Source: Alligator mississippiensis
Lineage: Eukaryota > Chordata > Crocodylia > Alligatoridae
Assembly: GCF_030867095.1 (NCBI RefSeq)
Contig: NC_081832.1
Coordinates: 61,799,444 to 61,863,443 of the forward strand
Direction of reading: 5' to 3'
Length of the DNA: 64,000 nt
Shown here: positions 1 to 10,495 of the stretch, piece by piece
Layout of the letters: each line of letters opens with the position of its first letter
How positions within the stretch are numbered: the stretch's first letter is position 1
Program-made: the position numbers and the translations under genes
The notes under the pieces: model-generated
What the model was told of the DNA's origin: nothing
Databases searched by the model: none
What the model saw: the letters and a program-made list of their open reading frames with translations, nothing else

Positions 1-982
1 AGGGGTGGAGATCAAAGACTGAGCCTGAGTTTTTGGCAGAGGAGTAATCATGTGGATATTCTGCAAACTAGACATAAAGAGCTAGGATCTCATCTCTGTC
101 CTCGAGGCAGAGTCTCTGTGACAGGCAATCTGGAGTCAGCTGCTTTGTCTCTGGCAGGCGTAGAGGCCAAACTCAGCAACAATGAGTCTTTGGACTGTGC
201 TAGACCCTGGCAACATCCACGCATAAAGCAAGATGTGCCAGCTTTGCTTTGTGGTGCCTGACTTCTCTCCAAGACCCTGTGCCCCTTGGAAGCCATGTCC
301 CTCTGTGCTCCCTTCAAATAGCAGATACCCACCTTCCTCCGCACGGCCCCCAAGTACGGGTGCATTTGCACCTTCTGGAATGGACTGACCTGCCCTGGGC
401 CAAGGGTCTCCCTTATGCATACCATACCACTTCCAGGAAGACACACTTATGGGCATACTAAACTCTGCAAGGCACATAGCCATTCCCCTCAGCCTCCAGG
501 GCACACCACCCCATATAGCCATTCTCCCCTCACTGAAGGACATCCAGTCATCTCCACAGCCGTCCTCTGTACACTGCCCTTTCCAGAAAATAATACAGAT
601 CCTGGTGCTCTTCCTTCCAAGCAGCAAATGGCCCAAATAGAGCAGCACCAAACCTTTACTGCTGAAGGAGCTGGACTTTCAGGTGAAACAAAGTTCAAAC
701 ACTAACAATCTGCAGGCATTAAATATCCCCTTATTTTTGCAAGACACCCGGCCAAAAACCCAGAGTTGTCATTTTGCATCCTCCACACTTCTGTCACTTC
801 AAGCATTCATCTTCACTTCCTATCTTGTGCAATTGAGTACCATTTCTGCACCCTGTAAAACCATTACCACATAACCATCTCACTCAGACGTAATGGCACT
901 GAAGCAATGAACTACAGGATCCCTGGGCAAGACCTTAACTTCTTTGGGAGCTTCTAGATAAAATCAACTGACATTTCTCTAA
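1..982. other. No gene or classified repeat
   Basis: Unique-looking AT/GC-mixed sequence. The open frames here are short, overlap one another on both strands and show no domain, splice-framed exon or repeat signature that I recognise. Confidence 0.5.
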
Positions 983-1084
983 GAGATCACCAAGGATCCT
1001 GGTTTTCCCTGTTAAAAAAAAAAATAAAAAAAAAATCACTAATTTCCTGACAAAACCCACAAAATCTGTGATTAAACTGAAAGG

Positions 1085-1257
1085 CCCCTCATTCCCCTCC
1101 ACAGCCCCTTGTAGCTGTGCTGGTACCCCTCACTCCCTCCCACAGCCCCTTGGCCATGCTGGTGCCCCTCACTCCCTACCTCCACAAGCCCCTGGCCCTG
1201 CTCGTGCTCCTCACTGCCCCCCCAACAGCCCCCCCAGCCCTGCTCGTGCCCCTCACT
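1085..1257. repeat. Minisatellite, about 39-42 bp unit, 4 copies
   Basis: The motif CCCCTCACT recurs, with variants, at 1085, 1126, 1165, 1207 and 1249, giving periods of 41, 39, 42 and 42 bp. The units between carry a shared core of the type CACAGCCCC followed by GCTGGTG. The array sits inside hAT element A. Confidence 0.75.
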
Positions 1258-2287
1258 CCCCACCACTACTCCCTGCCTCTCCCAGCCCTGCCGGAGAGGG
1301 CCCCCAGTTGCCAGAGCTATGGGGCCAGGGACCTGGGTCCACAGCCACCTGCCCCAGCAGGAGGAGGCGGCTGCTGCAGCTGGGTACAGCCCAGGTCCAT
1401 GCCTTGCTGCCTGCTGTGGGCTTGGGTAGGGGGGTGGGGCTGGCTCCCTGCCGCTGCATGAACTCCCAGGGGGGCAGGGGGTCCTGCACCCCCCAGATCT
1501 GTGCACAGGGCAGGGACAGGTTGTGGGGTGCTGCCCGTTGTGGGCTCAGGCTCCTGCCCTGCTGCCCTCCCCTGGAGCCTCCGCAGCCCAGCAGGGGTGA
1601 CCCACTGCTGCAGGGCAGAGCAGGGCCGTGTAGGGATCTCCTTGCCACTGCAAGCTCATGGCTGCCCTGGCGACGCATCCCCTGTGCGCACAGCAGCAGC
1701 GGGGTGGTGGTGAGGGGTTGTGCTCATCACTGCTGCCGCGCATGCAGGAGATGCTTCGCTCAGGCAGCACGGAGCTTGCAGAAGCAATGAGATCCCCAGG
1801 TGACCCTACTGTGCCCTGCAGCACCAGGTTGCACGTGCAGGGCTGCAGAGGTCCCAGGTGGGGGCAGCAGGGCGGGAACCCAAGCCCACAGTGGGCAGGC
1901 TGCACCCAACCTCACCCTGTGCACAGATCTCAGATCTGAGAGACACTGGTCCCCTCGAGCCCCAGGAGTGCATGTGGCGGTAGGGACCCAGCGCAACCCC
2001 ACGGCTGAGCTGCCCATGGCCCGATCCCACTCCCCATGGGGGCCCTGCAGCCAAGCAGTGTGGCCTTGGGCCCCAAGCCACATGCACCGCCCAGCTGGGC
2101 ACCAGCCCCAGTCCCATCCCTGCCCAACTCCCCATCCCTCCCTCCCTCTGGAGGCCTCAATCCCCCGCCCCACTCCCCCTGCACTTACCTGCGAGAGCTT
2201 CTCTCCAGGCTGCCTGGTGGCCATGTGCATGTATATGCATATGGTGCCCCCTGCCTGACCACCCTCCTTCTGCTCCCTCCCAGCCCC

Positions 2288-2316
2288 TTGCAGGCTGGAG
2301 CTCTGCCAGCCTGCAG
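2288..2316. other. Perfect hairpin inside hAT A (shared with elements C and D)
   Basis: GCAGGCTGG and CCAGCCTGC flank a 7-nt loop at 2290-2314. The same stem occurs at 5661-5689 in element C and at 25832-25860 in element D. Confidence 0.8.
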
Positions 2317-2464
2317 AGAGCTCCTTGCAAAACTGAAAAACTTCAAAACCCGCAGATTTCTCTGGTAAAATGAGAAATCTGTGTTTTCCTCCAGTAAATA
2401 GTAAAATCCAAGGTTTTTTCCATTTCTCCATGGGAAACAGAAAACCTGGATCCCTGGAGATCAC

Positions 2465-3361
2465 CATTGCTACTCTCTTGTCCACACCTCCTATGGGTTA
2501 CATCCACACACATTATTCACAGTATGTCACCCAAGCTAACAGAACCAAGGGATTTGGTAAAGATCTCATGTTTCTATAAAAAGCAGTCTAGACCTGAGGT
2601 AATACCAGCTTTGTGCTACTCCACACCATCCAACTCTTGGCCCAAAGCAATCCTCTTCCCCACCTGCCTGCCATTCCCCTGTGGCAGCCAAAATGCCCCA
2701 AGAAGGATTCAGGATAGTTCTCAGCACTGAAGATATACATGATGGGGAAGTTCCAAGGCCTTCTGTACAGTTCTCTTTGCACATCCTGCTTCATCCACTC
2801 CTCCCCAGAAGCCATGACTCCCAGCGCCTCCCTCTCCATTGATTTAGGATGGAATGCACTAGGCCATATCCTACACTCGCCAGCATGATTGGCTTCACCA
2901 GGCAGTGAGGAATCAGGCCACAGGCAAACAAACAATTAGCCCACCACAGCAACGTTTAGCCTTTAGGTCTCCCGCTATCATCTGCTGTCTGTCATCTGCT
3001 CTGCCAGCAATAATAGGGTGGGATGGGTCAGGGCACTGGGGTTGCATGATGTACTCTCAAAGGCATGAATCTTGGGATCCTCACTTCCTCAGGCTGGCTG
3101 GAATGTAATATCAGAAGTGAAACAGAATTGCTCTCTCAAGCTGTGGCTGGCTCAGGCCTGTATCAGCAGCACAAAGGCTGGCCTCAAGCACTGGCCCAAA
3201 TGGTGCTGCTGCTCAGAGCAAGGTGTGCCCAGAAGGAGGGTTCTGCACTGGTTTAAGACAAGGAAGAAGATGGCCCAGTGTGAAGCCAACAAGTGGAAAA
3301 CCCTATAGTAGGCATGTGAAGACCCCTCAGCATGCACAAACCCAGCAACCAATCCCAGTTA
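2465..3361. other. No gene or classified repeat
   Basis: Mixed-composition sequence without a recognisable exon or repeat family. The open frames are short and mutually overlapping. Confidence 0.5.
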
Positions 3362-4250
3362 CTGGACAGTAGGGCTGGGTAAAGCTTTGGTCACCAATTC
3401 GATTCGGAGGAGATTCTGCCCAATTCGGTGGTCGAATCGCTGAATCTGAATCGAATCAAGAGACCCATTTAAAGGTTCAAATCAAATCCAAAGCCTCCAA
3501 ATTGATTCAGAGAGACTTGGAGATTCGGATAGGCTGGGGAAAGGTAGGCACAGCTGGGTGGCTGCAGGTTCTCCCATGGTTCCTCCAGCTGTGCCTGTCT
3601 CTCCCCGGGTGGGGGGGAGCTGCAAGAGAAGCCTCCATGGCTGCTCTGCCTGACCCAGCCTCCTGGCACTTAAAAAAAAAAAGCCCTGCATTCACTGGCT
3701 GCAGCAGCAGCAATCAGGGCCTCTGAGGGCTCGTGGCAGAGTCCTCCGTGCAGATCAGGACAGTGGGGATTGCCCCCCAGCACCCGCACAGCAGCTGTCC
3801 TATGGCACAGGTGCATCACGGCTCAGCAGGGTGCTGTGTGCTGTCTGGGAGCTGGGGCGGCTCCACACGTCAGCCAGAGCCTGGCACCACTCGGCCCCAG
3901 CTCCCAGGCAGCATGCGACACCCTGCCAAGCCATGCTGCACCCATGCTGTGGGGCAGCTGTCCCATGGGTGCCAGGCATGGGGGGTGATCCCTGCCCACC
4001 CCCCCCACTACCCCGTGCAGGGCTCCCCCACCCTGGGAGAGGCAGGCACAGCTGGAGGAGCTGTGAGAGAACCTCTCCCTGACCAATCCGAATCAGCGCC
4101 GAAACAGCAGTGAAACTCTGAAACAGATTCAGCCGAATCGAAATGGAACAGTGATCCAAAACACCGAAACGAATCGCTGTCCCTCCGAAACGGCTGAATA
4201 TGAAACGGAAATGAAACACCGTCCCCATTTTGCACAGCCCTACTGGACAA
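3362..4250. mobile_element. hAT-type non-autonomous element B
   Basis: The element is 3370-4242 (873 bp), with ends TAGGGCTGGGTAAA and, inverted, TAGGGCTGTGCAAAA. Flanks CTGGACAG (3362-3369) and CTGGACAA (4243-4250) match at 7 of 8 positions, as expected for an aged hAT target duplication. Subterminal regions are rich in short GAATCGATT-like and CCGAAACGG-like repeats, as in transposase-binding subterminal arrays. An inverted pair lies inside: a segment near 3580-3612 is mirrored near 4020-4055 (GGCACAGCTGGAGGA core). No transposase frame is present. Confidence 0.82.
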
Positions 4251-5504
4251 TGTGAGGAGCTTGCAATTTAAGGTCTTATTCTACAACAGAAAAGACCTCT
4301 CAGCAAAAATACAGCTAAGGTTGTTATTTACAGAGCTGGTATTTACAGAAGATGGAGGTTTTTCTCTGGGCAGGTCACTTCCCTGCCCCACACTTAGAGT
4401 CCACATGTATATGTCAAGAATAGCAAAACTAATCTGCTATGGCTGCAGCACGGCTGAAATTGACCACTTGTCCAACCAGATGCTCCAAAACCCCCGGATA
4501 AAAATACATATGAAAATCATCTTTGAATTTGGATAGTTTTTTCCAAACCAGTCCAAGGAGCTAGAGCTTGTGCAGCTGCTGAAGACAGGGGACTTGACAA
4601 ATTCCTTGCCTCGCCCTGCCGTTCCTGAACTGAAGATTAGATAAGGATGGGAGAACCGTCCTTCCCCCATTGGGGCACATGCACAGAACATCAGGTCTGG
4701 CCAGCACTCCCTCTGCTGGCTGCTCTCGTTCATTGGATCCAGGAGAGACCTGCTGTGTAGAAACAAACATTCTTGTTTTATCTCTCATCGTTATTCAATC
4801 AATAAGAGCTTTGCAGTGCAGAATTGTTCCCACAATTGTTCACTGTGGGGTGAAATCCATATCAGATCAAGTGGAATTCCTCACTCAGAAATTCACTGAG
4901 CCACAAGTTTTCTGTGTAAAAGTCAATTCAGTATCTGGCTTTTCTATCTGAGGCACATAATGCTAACGAATGTGAGCATACACAGTACTGATGGCCAGAT
5001 CAGTGCATTGTATCAGTGGGTAGGTGACACCAAGCACCAAAATGGAAAATGGAGATAAGGAGCCCAGTCTGTTAGCAGATATGCATGTAAGCACCCAAGA
5101 TCCACATGATCTTCGAAACAATTAGATCACGTGAACTGCACTGCTGTGGGAGTGAGAGGTTTTCTACAACCTCAGTGACACTCTCCCTCTGTTTATAGAA
5201 ACTATCACTATCTTCAGTCAGCCAAAATGATTGTACCAGTATTGTTTGCCAATCCCTGGAGGCTGGGGGTGGGAGTTAAGCTCTGGTCAATGATGCCAGG
5301 ACTAATCCCAGCCATGCACAAAGAGCGCTTTCAATCCAGGTGGCTTTTATGTCACATAGGGCAAATCAAAAGCAAATAGAGTCCAAGAGAACATGAGCGC
5401 ATGTGAGAGCAAGGTCACGGTCCCTCCATAGTGCTGCCCTTTTGGCCCACGTGAAGGCAGCTGCTTTCTATATACAGCTAACAAGGACCATGACTCTGCA
5501 TATA
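4251..5504. other. No gene or classified repeat
   Basis: I see no exon-like open frame with flanking splice signals and no identifiable repeat family. Confidence 0.5.
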
Positions 5505-5861
5505 CTCTAGAGCAGCGTTTCTCAACCCGTGGGTCACGACCCAAAAGTGGGTCACGAGAATATATGAAAAGATTGTGAACAAACTTAAAAAATGGATCAA
5601 CAAACTTTTAAAATAGATTCTCCGTTAAAGGAGAAAAAGTGGGAAACCGTGGCTTTTTCCTTGCAGGCTGGGAGAGTTCCAGCCTGCAAGTGGCTGCTTG
5701 GCATCCCCACTGCCTCTCCCCCACACTCCACAAACTGGGGGGTTGGGGCCTGGGGGCGAGGGGCATCAGGTCAGGAGTGTGGGACACTGGGTCAGGACTG
5801 GCCATTGATGTTTACATATGGGTCCTGGTACAAGAAAAGGATGAGAACCACTGCACTAGAG
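5505..5861 (+). mobile_element. hAT-type MITE C (341 bp)
   Basis: The element is 5513-5853. The left end CAGCGTTTCTCAACCC and the right end, inverted, CAGTGGTTCTCATCC are classical hAT termini. The flanks CTCTAGAG (5505-5512) and CACTAGAG (5854-5861) match at 7 of 8. It is homologous along its length to element D at 25682-26008, which lies in the opposite orientation. It carries an 11-bp perfect hairpin at 5661-5689 (TTGCAGGCTGG stem, 7-nt loop). Strand is set by convention, taking this copy as forward. Confidence 0.88.
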
Positions 5862-7179
5862 GCTTAGTCCTTCCACACGCTCCCTTGGCAGAACCCACAG
5901 TTAACATGGCTTCTAGGTATTCAGCAGCAACCTCCTTTGGAAGATTAAGCAGCAGTACCAGTGCAGTTCAGGTCCCATCCTATTCTCCTTTTCCAGGTCA
6001 ATAGTTGCACTGGGGTGGGGACAGTATTGAGAGAACTAATGTGATCTCCTCCAATCTCCAGGAGATATAAAGCTCAGCACTGGGTACATGGAGATCCCAC
6101 TGCTTTTGGCCAGAGCTTCAGGGAGCCCAATATTTGTGAAAAATCGGGCTCAGAGAGGACCAATTCCCCAGGAAATAGAAGCAAGAATGTAACACTACCA
6201 TGGCATTAAATGGCAGTTGTGAACTTTCCTTTGTAATCACAAACCAACACTCCCCAAACCAATCTCAGGAAACAGTTAAAGACATCCAACCTGTTGATTA
6301 ATTTGTAGGCAATAAGCCACACTAATAAAGCCCAAGGGACCTTAATCAAGCTGCTTTCCGGATGCCAGTGCAAAGCAGAGAGATGGGCAGAGCTGTCAGG
6401 ACAGATCAGTGTTTGCCTGCTGGCGACATTTCTGCTGAATGAAAGAGGAGGAAGAAACACATAAACATGCAGCCACACTGCACAAAGGGGAAATGATGAG
6501 TCTGGTGCTAACCGGCACAAGGTCACAAGGCCGGATAGCTGTAGGAACTCAAACAGCCTCAACAGAAGAGTTAATTGCAAGAGACAATTTTGCACCTTGG
6601 ATTTTAAGTTCTCCTCCATTGTTTGCAATTCCTTCTGAGACATGGGAAAGGCACTTTCTTCCTTCAGTAGACTCTCATCTTTTTCCATTCGGTAAACTTT
6701 CCTTCCCCCCGCCTCTTCTGTATTCCCTCTGGAACTTCATTAAACTATAGTTGTTTATATGTGGGAGCTGGCCTCAAAGTAACAATCTGCAGCAAGAGCA
6801 TGACTTCTGGGAAACCAAATATAGGAAATACTTTCCCTTTTTTAAAGCTTTAGGTAAACACAGGTTTTTGGTTGGGAAGCTGTCGGAGGAGAGAGGCAGG
6901 GGACAGAACAGTCTGGATAGGCCCTGCATAAATCCTGCAGGATTGTGCGAAGGGGGCACAGCAGCAGGAACTGCAGGAGGGCTGAGCCCCCTGCTCCCAG
7001 CTTCCTCCCCCTCTTCTTCCCCACCGAGGTGAGCCAACCACACCATGGGAGCAGGAGCCAGGGACTTTTTAAAGTCTCCAAAGCAGGTAAGAATACCTCC
7101 TCCCATTTCTCCCTGCTCAGAGGCATGCCTCTCCCGTGCCCATCACTCCTCTTCCCCATCTGCTGCTGTTACTGGGTAC
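5862..7179. other. No gene or classified repeat
   Basis: Holds a 160-codon minus-strand open frame (6206-6688) that has no recognisable domain. I do not consider it a gene. A GC-rich patch lies near 6940-7030. Confidence 0.4.
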
Positions 7180-8285
7180 CTATACAAGAGCAGCCAAGCT
7201 GCTCCAAAGCACTGTAATCATAGCCCATCGGAGCAGACCCAATTAATCAAGTCTGCTGGAGTGTGGTAATTACTGCACTCCAGCATCTCGTGTATCAACA
7301 TCCCTGTTCTGAAAAGTGGTGGTTGTGCGGGCCAGGAGCGGTCCAAGGCCCTTTTTTCGCGCGGCGGGCTGTGGCCAGCAGCCCGGACACGCCGGGTCGG
7401 GGAAGACAGGCGGCACGCTAGAATTAGGCACGGATGCTTAGTGGTTGATTTAAGATTATTTTACTTACACCGAAGATGGTCGCGGTGCAGGCAGGAAAAC
7501 TTGCTTGAGTTGCGGTTACAAAACAAAACAAAAAACTCGAACCTGCAGAACGTAAGGGTACGTCACAATGGGGTTTTGGCGACGGGAGATGAACAGAAAC
7601 CTCAGGAGTACGTCGCAATGGGGTTTCGGTGACGGGAAGAAAAAAAAACTGCAGGACTCAAACCCCGGGTAGAGCTCTGGATTCACTCACACGAAGTTTG
7701 CTAGGCTCCATGGAACTTTGCGCGCAGGGAAGGGTACGTCGAGGGATCAGGCGGCGACGGGGAGAGGCGAGAGGCTGATCAGACCCCTATAGCCTTCTTG
7801 AGATACAAACGCTGGGTCCAATAGGCTCCGCAGCGCTTAGAGATCTTCATGAGATGTGAAGTTCTCCTCCTCCTGATAGTCGTGGAGTCCTCCAACTTGG
7901 GCGGAAACCGCTCAAGCCTCTTATTCGGGTAGCAAGCCAATCGCTAGCCGCCACGTAGGAATAATTTAGAACTGGCCAATAGTGGGGCACAAATTTAAAT
8001 ACAAATGGCGGGAACTCCTTGCAGCGTGCATCTCTCTTCTGCAGCTAAGAAATGCACCCTGAAAAGCTAGCTCCGAATGGCGGGAAATAATTCAGCAGTG
8101 CCGAAGCACACACAAACAAAAGTCACACTCTTGGGTTGTGACATTGGTGAGCTTTAGTTAAAGCGCCATTCAACACCATTTTTCAGCACAGGGATGCTGA
8201 TATACAAGATACTCTGGGCACTTTAAATTTAAGCCGCTCTTGGAGCCACTCTAATTAAAAGCGCTCCCTTCCCCCCAGCCCCTCA
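7180..8285. mobile_element. Palindromic MITE interrupted by a solo LTR
   Basis: The left half (about 7180-7323) and the right half (about 8144-8285) are imperfect inverted repeats. The stretch at about 7287-7318 (CATCTCGTGTATCAACATCC core) is mirrored at about 8180-8212 (GGGATGCTGATATACAAGAT core). A related, uninterrupted copy occurs near 53860-54185. The LTR at 7324-8143 sits near the centre of the palindrome. The outer ends are approximate. Confidence 0.6.
7319..8148. mobile_element. Probable solo LTR (820 bp), LTR3
   Basis: The candidate LTR is 7324-8143 and has 5'-TG...CA-3' ends on either strand: TGTGCGGG to TTGTGACA as given, TGTCACAA to CCGCACA on the complement. Flanks GTGGT (7319-7323) and TTGGT (8144-8148) match at 4 of 5, consistent with a degraded 5-bp target duplication. 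It is unusually CpG-rich for its surroundings and contains several CCAAT/ATTGG boxes (near 7818, 7937 and 7975). No internal gag/pol is present on either side, so it is a solo LTR. Orientation is undecided; minus is slightly favoured because that strand starts TGTCAC, like the two LTRs at 49712 and 51955. Sequence similarity to those two is not evident. Confidence 0.6.
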
Positions 8286-8989
8286 TGGAGGACATGAATA
8301 AACACCCATTGTTCCCACTGTCCAAGGGGCAAAGGGAGATTCAGAGCTGCTTTAGTCAGGCTATACAGGGGCTGGCCTCAGCCCAGGACAGCGGCAGCAG
8401 TGGGCAGGCCAGTTTCTCCTCCCTGTGCCTGCTCTGGGGCTGGCAAGCAACACCCAGGGGGACCAGACCAAGGTGCTTGTGTCTGAAGTGAAGCTGTGTG
8501 TATGAATAAGACCAGTTCCCTGACCAGACTCCCACTTGTGTCCCACCCATCAGGGGTGGCATAGCCATCAGGCAGCTGCTCTACTGGTGTAAAGTCCTGT
8601 TGCTTTATTAATTTCAATAGAGCCATGACTACTTACCTCAGCAGAGGATCTGCTTCCTTGTGTTTTCCTGGCATAGCACTGTGGAGTCAAGCAAGCAAAA
8701 TGTTGATAATTTATCACTGAAGTCTGCAGGCTCAAGAAGTGGATGATAAGCAATGAACAGAAGCTAAAAAACATGCTTGAGAATTGGCAAAGGCAATTAT
8801 GGGAAACAGGCAGTCGACAAATCAGCTGTTGGGCTCAATTCAAGACCCAAGAGTGCCACTGATTCTCACAAGAATACAGGGTGCTCAGTGCCAGATGTTT
8901 AAAGGGTTTAGGTACCTAGAGATGCAGATGAATTAGGATCTTCAAAGGCACTTAATTCCCCAACTGATCTTAACAGAAGTTCACCTTAC
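8286..8989. other. No gene or classified repeat
   Basis: Nothing recognisable beyond short overlapping open frames. Confidence 0.5.
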
Positions 8990-10090
8990 AAATCTCAAAC
9001 AGGCTTTCATCCAACAAAGACACTCCTCAAGAGAGATAGATTGCACTTTTGAAAGAGCCTCCCAGATGCCACGCGAAGACCTGCTGCAGTATAAAAAAGA
9101 AAACCCCTATGAAACACACACCATTAGTTATGACATACCATCCTTCACTGGAACCTATATGGAAAATCCTCAAACAATTGCAACCCATACAAGAAGAAGA
9201 GCCAATTCTCAAAGAGATCTTTCCAGAACCACACATGCTAGCCTTTAAACAAGCACCAAACCTCACTAACCGCTCATCACCAGAAGCAAACTTCCTATGG
9301 CCCAAACCACACCAAATGGATCCAGACCATGCCAGGACAAGAAATGTAAAATCTGCCAACACATCTCCACCACTCTCACAATAACAACATCCCACAACAG
9401 AACCATTTCTGGATCTTACACCTGCACCTCCAGAAATGTAATACATCTCATTCAGTGCACCAGATGCCCTGGTGAAAAATATGTAGGAGAAACCAAACAA
9501 CAACTGTATACCATAATGAACACACACCAAAGATCCATCAAAGACAAAAATATCCAATTACCTGTGAGTGCACACTTCTCACAGGACAAATCACTCCCTC
9601 ACCAATTTCTCAGTTCTAATCCTCAAAGGGAATTTACAAAACACCTTTTATAGACAAGTCTACGAACTTCACTTCATAAATCTACTGGATACAAAAAGTC
9701 ATGGACTAAATATAGACACTGGATTTATGACACATTACAACCTGCTTGCCATCTGATAACCCCAGGTGCCTGCCTGCAGCTGATCACTTACATTCCTTCA
9801 CACATTTCTCTCCCTCCCCCAACGCTATCTCTACCTATTGTCTTCCAAACTACCACTCATTTGTATTTTCACAGACCTGCATGTTGTAAATTAGCTTCTT
9901 TTCTACCTTGGAAAACTCAAAACACCAGCCAAGTCTCCCTATGCCTGAAGAAGCGTATTTGTGCCCCCAAATTTGTAAAGAACATTTTTCCAACTATTTA
10001 GCTGGTCTAATAAAAGATATCACATCTACCCAAATAACCTTGCCTGCCTATGTTGTTAGACCAACAAGACTGCAACTAACAACAGAATTT
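8990..10090 (+). mobile_element. Penelope-like retroelement, 3' fragment (GIY-YIG endonuclease)
   Basis: A decayed coding region spread over two to three frames encodes the linker and C-terminal endonuclease of a Penelope-like element. At about 9109-9245 the frame contains TYHPSLEPIWKILKQL, an acidic LKEIFPEP block and then a lysine/proline-rich stretch, as found between RT and endonuclease in this class. At 9297-9653 a CKICQHI zinc-knuckle-like motif is followed by VIHLIQC, KYVGET and a histidine-containing helix, which match the GIY-YIG nuclease core. The usual Tyr is His (VIHLI) and the expected catalytic Arg of the helix is not in place, so the enzyme would be inactive. The RT palm is missing (5' truncation). 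The 3' end at about 9940-10075 carries the CTGAAGAAG and TAATAAAAGATATCAC motifs familiar from 3' tails of reptile Penelope-like copies. Frameshifts lie near 9290 and 9640. Confidence 0.75.
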
Positions 10091-10249
10091 CAGCACCCAG
10101 GGGCCTTTGAAAAATCTCACAGGGCATCTGTCTGAGCCTTTAGGCATCTACAAAATCTGGCCCCTTGGACCCTGCAGGATCAAGCAAAAAGCCATAAAGT
10201 CACATAATGGTAACTGCATAATGTGGAGATGAACTAGAAAACACTAAGT

Positions 10250-10330
10250 AGGGTTCTATGGGTTGCATCAAGCAAATGAGATTGTATGACTGTAACAAGC
10301 CTTTCTGACCTTACAAATCTAGAAATACGC
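10250..10330 (+). repeat. Degenerate L3/CR1-like LINE 3' tail
   Basis: The phrase GACCTTACAAATCTAGAA, preceded by a degraded GAGATTGTATGACTG block, resembles the 3' terminus of L3/CR1-like LINEs (…TCTGACCTTAAAATCTATGA). Confidence 0.45.
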
Positions 10331-10384
10331 TTACATATAAAATATTTTCAAAGCCTCTCAAGGCTCTTTTGAACTGTTAGTTCT

Positions 10385-10495
10385 GCCTCAGAAGACATGA
10401 GAGATCACTGTTGTTAAACTCACATGACAGATGGGGAAGAGAGGCAGAGCGATGCAAAGTATCTCACTTAAGGTGAGCAGTACAGCTGTAAATGA
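10385..10495 (-). repeat. MIR/CORE-SINE fragment
   Basis: Reads on the given strand as a degraded complement of the MIR core (ACAGATGGGGAAGAGAGGC, then TCTCACTTAAGGT), so the SINE is on the minus strand. Confidence 0.5.

Larger units (their letters stand above)
983..2464. mobile_element. hAT-type non-autonomous foldback element A with 8-bp TSD
   Basis: The element proper is 991-2456 (1466 bp). It is flanked by a perfect 8-bp direct repeat GAGATCAC at 983-990 and 2457-2464. Its ends are inverted: CAAGGATCCTGGTTTTCCC on the left, and CAGGGATCCAGGTTTTCTG when the right end is reverse-complemented. An 8-bp duplication with CARGG ends is typical of hAT transposons. The interior is very GC-rich, holds a minisatellite (1085-1257), and forms long imperfect inverted arms, best seen at about 1490-1690 against 1745-1945. 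No transposase is visible, so it would depend on a transposase supplied elsewhere. The roughly 240-codon open frames on both strands are low-complexity Pro/Gly/Ala translations of this interior and are not genes. Confidence 0.85.

Noticed and set aside
1068-2485. Open frames of about 240 codons on both strands
   Set aside because: They lie inside the GC-rich foldback hAT A, are low-complexity Pro/Gly/Ala/Ser, and overlap each other on opposite strands.
6206-6688. 160-codon minus-strand open frame
   Set aside because: No recognisable family. The start-proximal polar stretch and later hydrophobic stretch fit no known domain.
9049-9653. Host gene with GIY-YIG domain
   Set aside because: Frames are broken, catalytic residues are altered, and the Penelope-type linker and 3' tail identify a retroelement.
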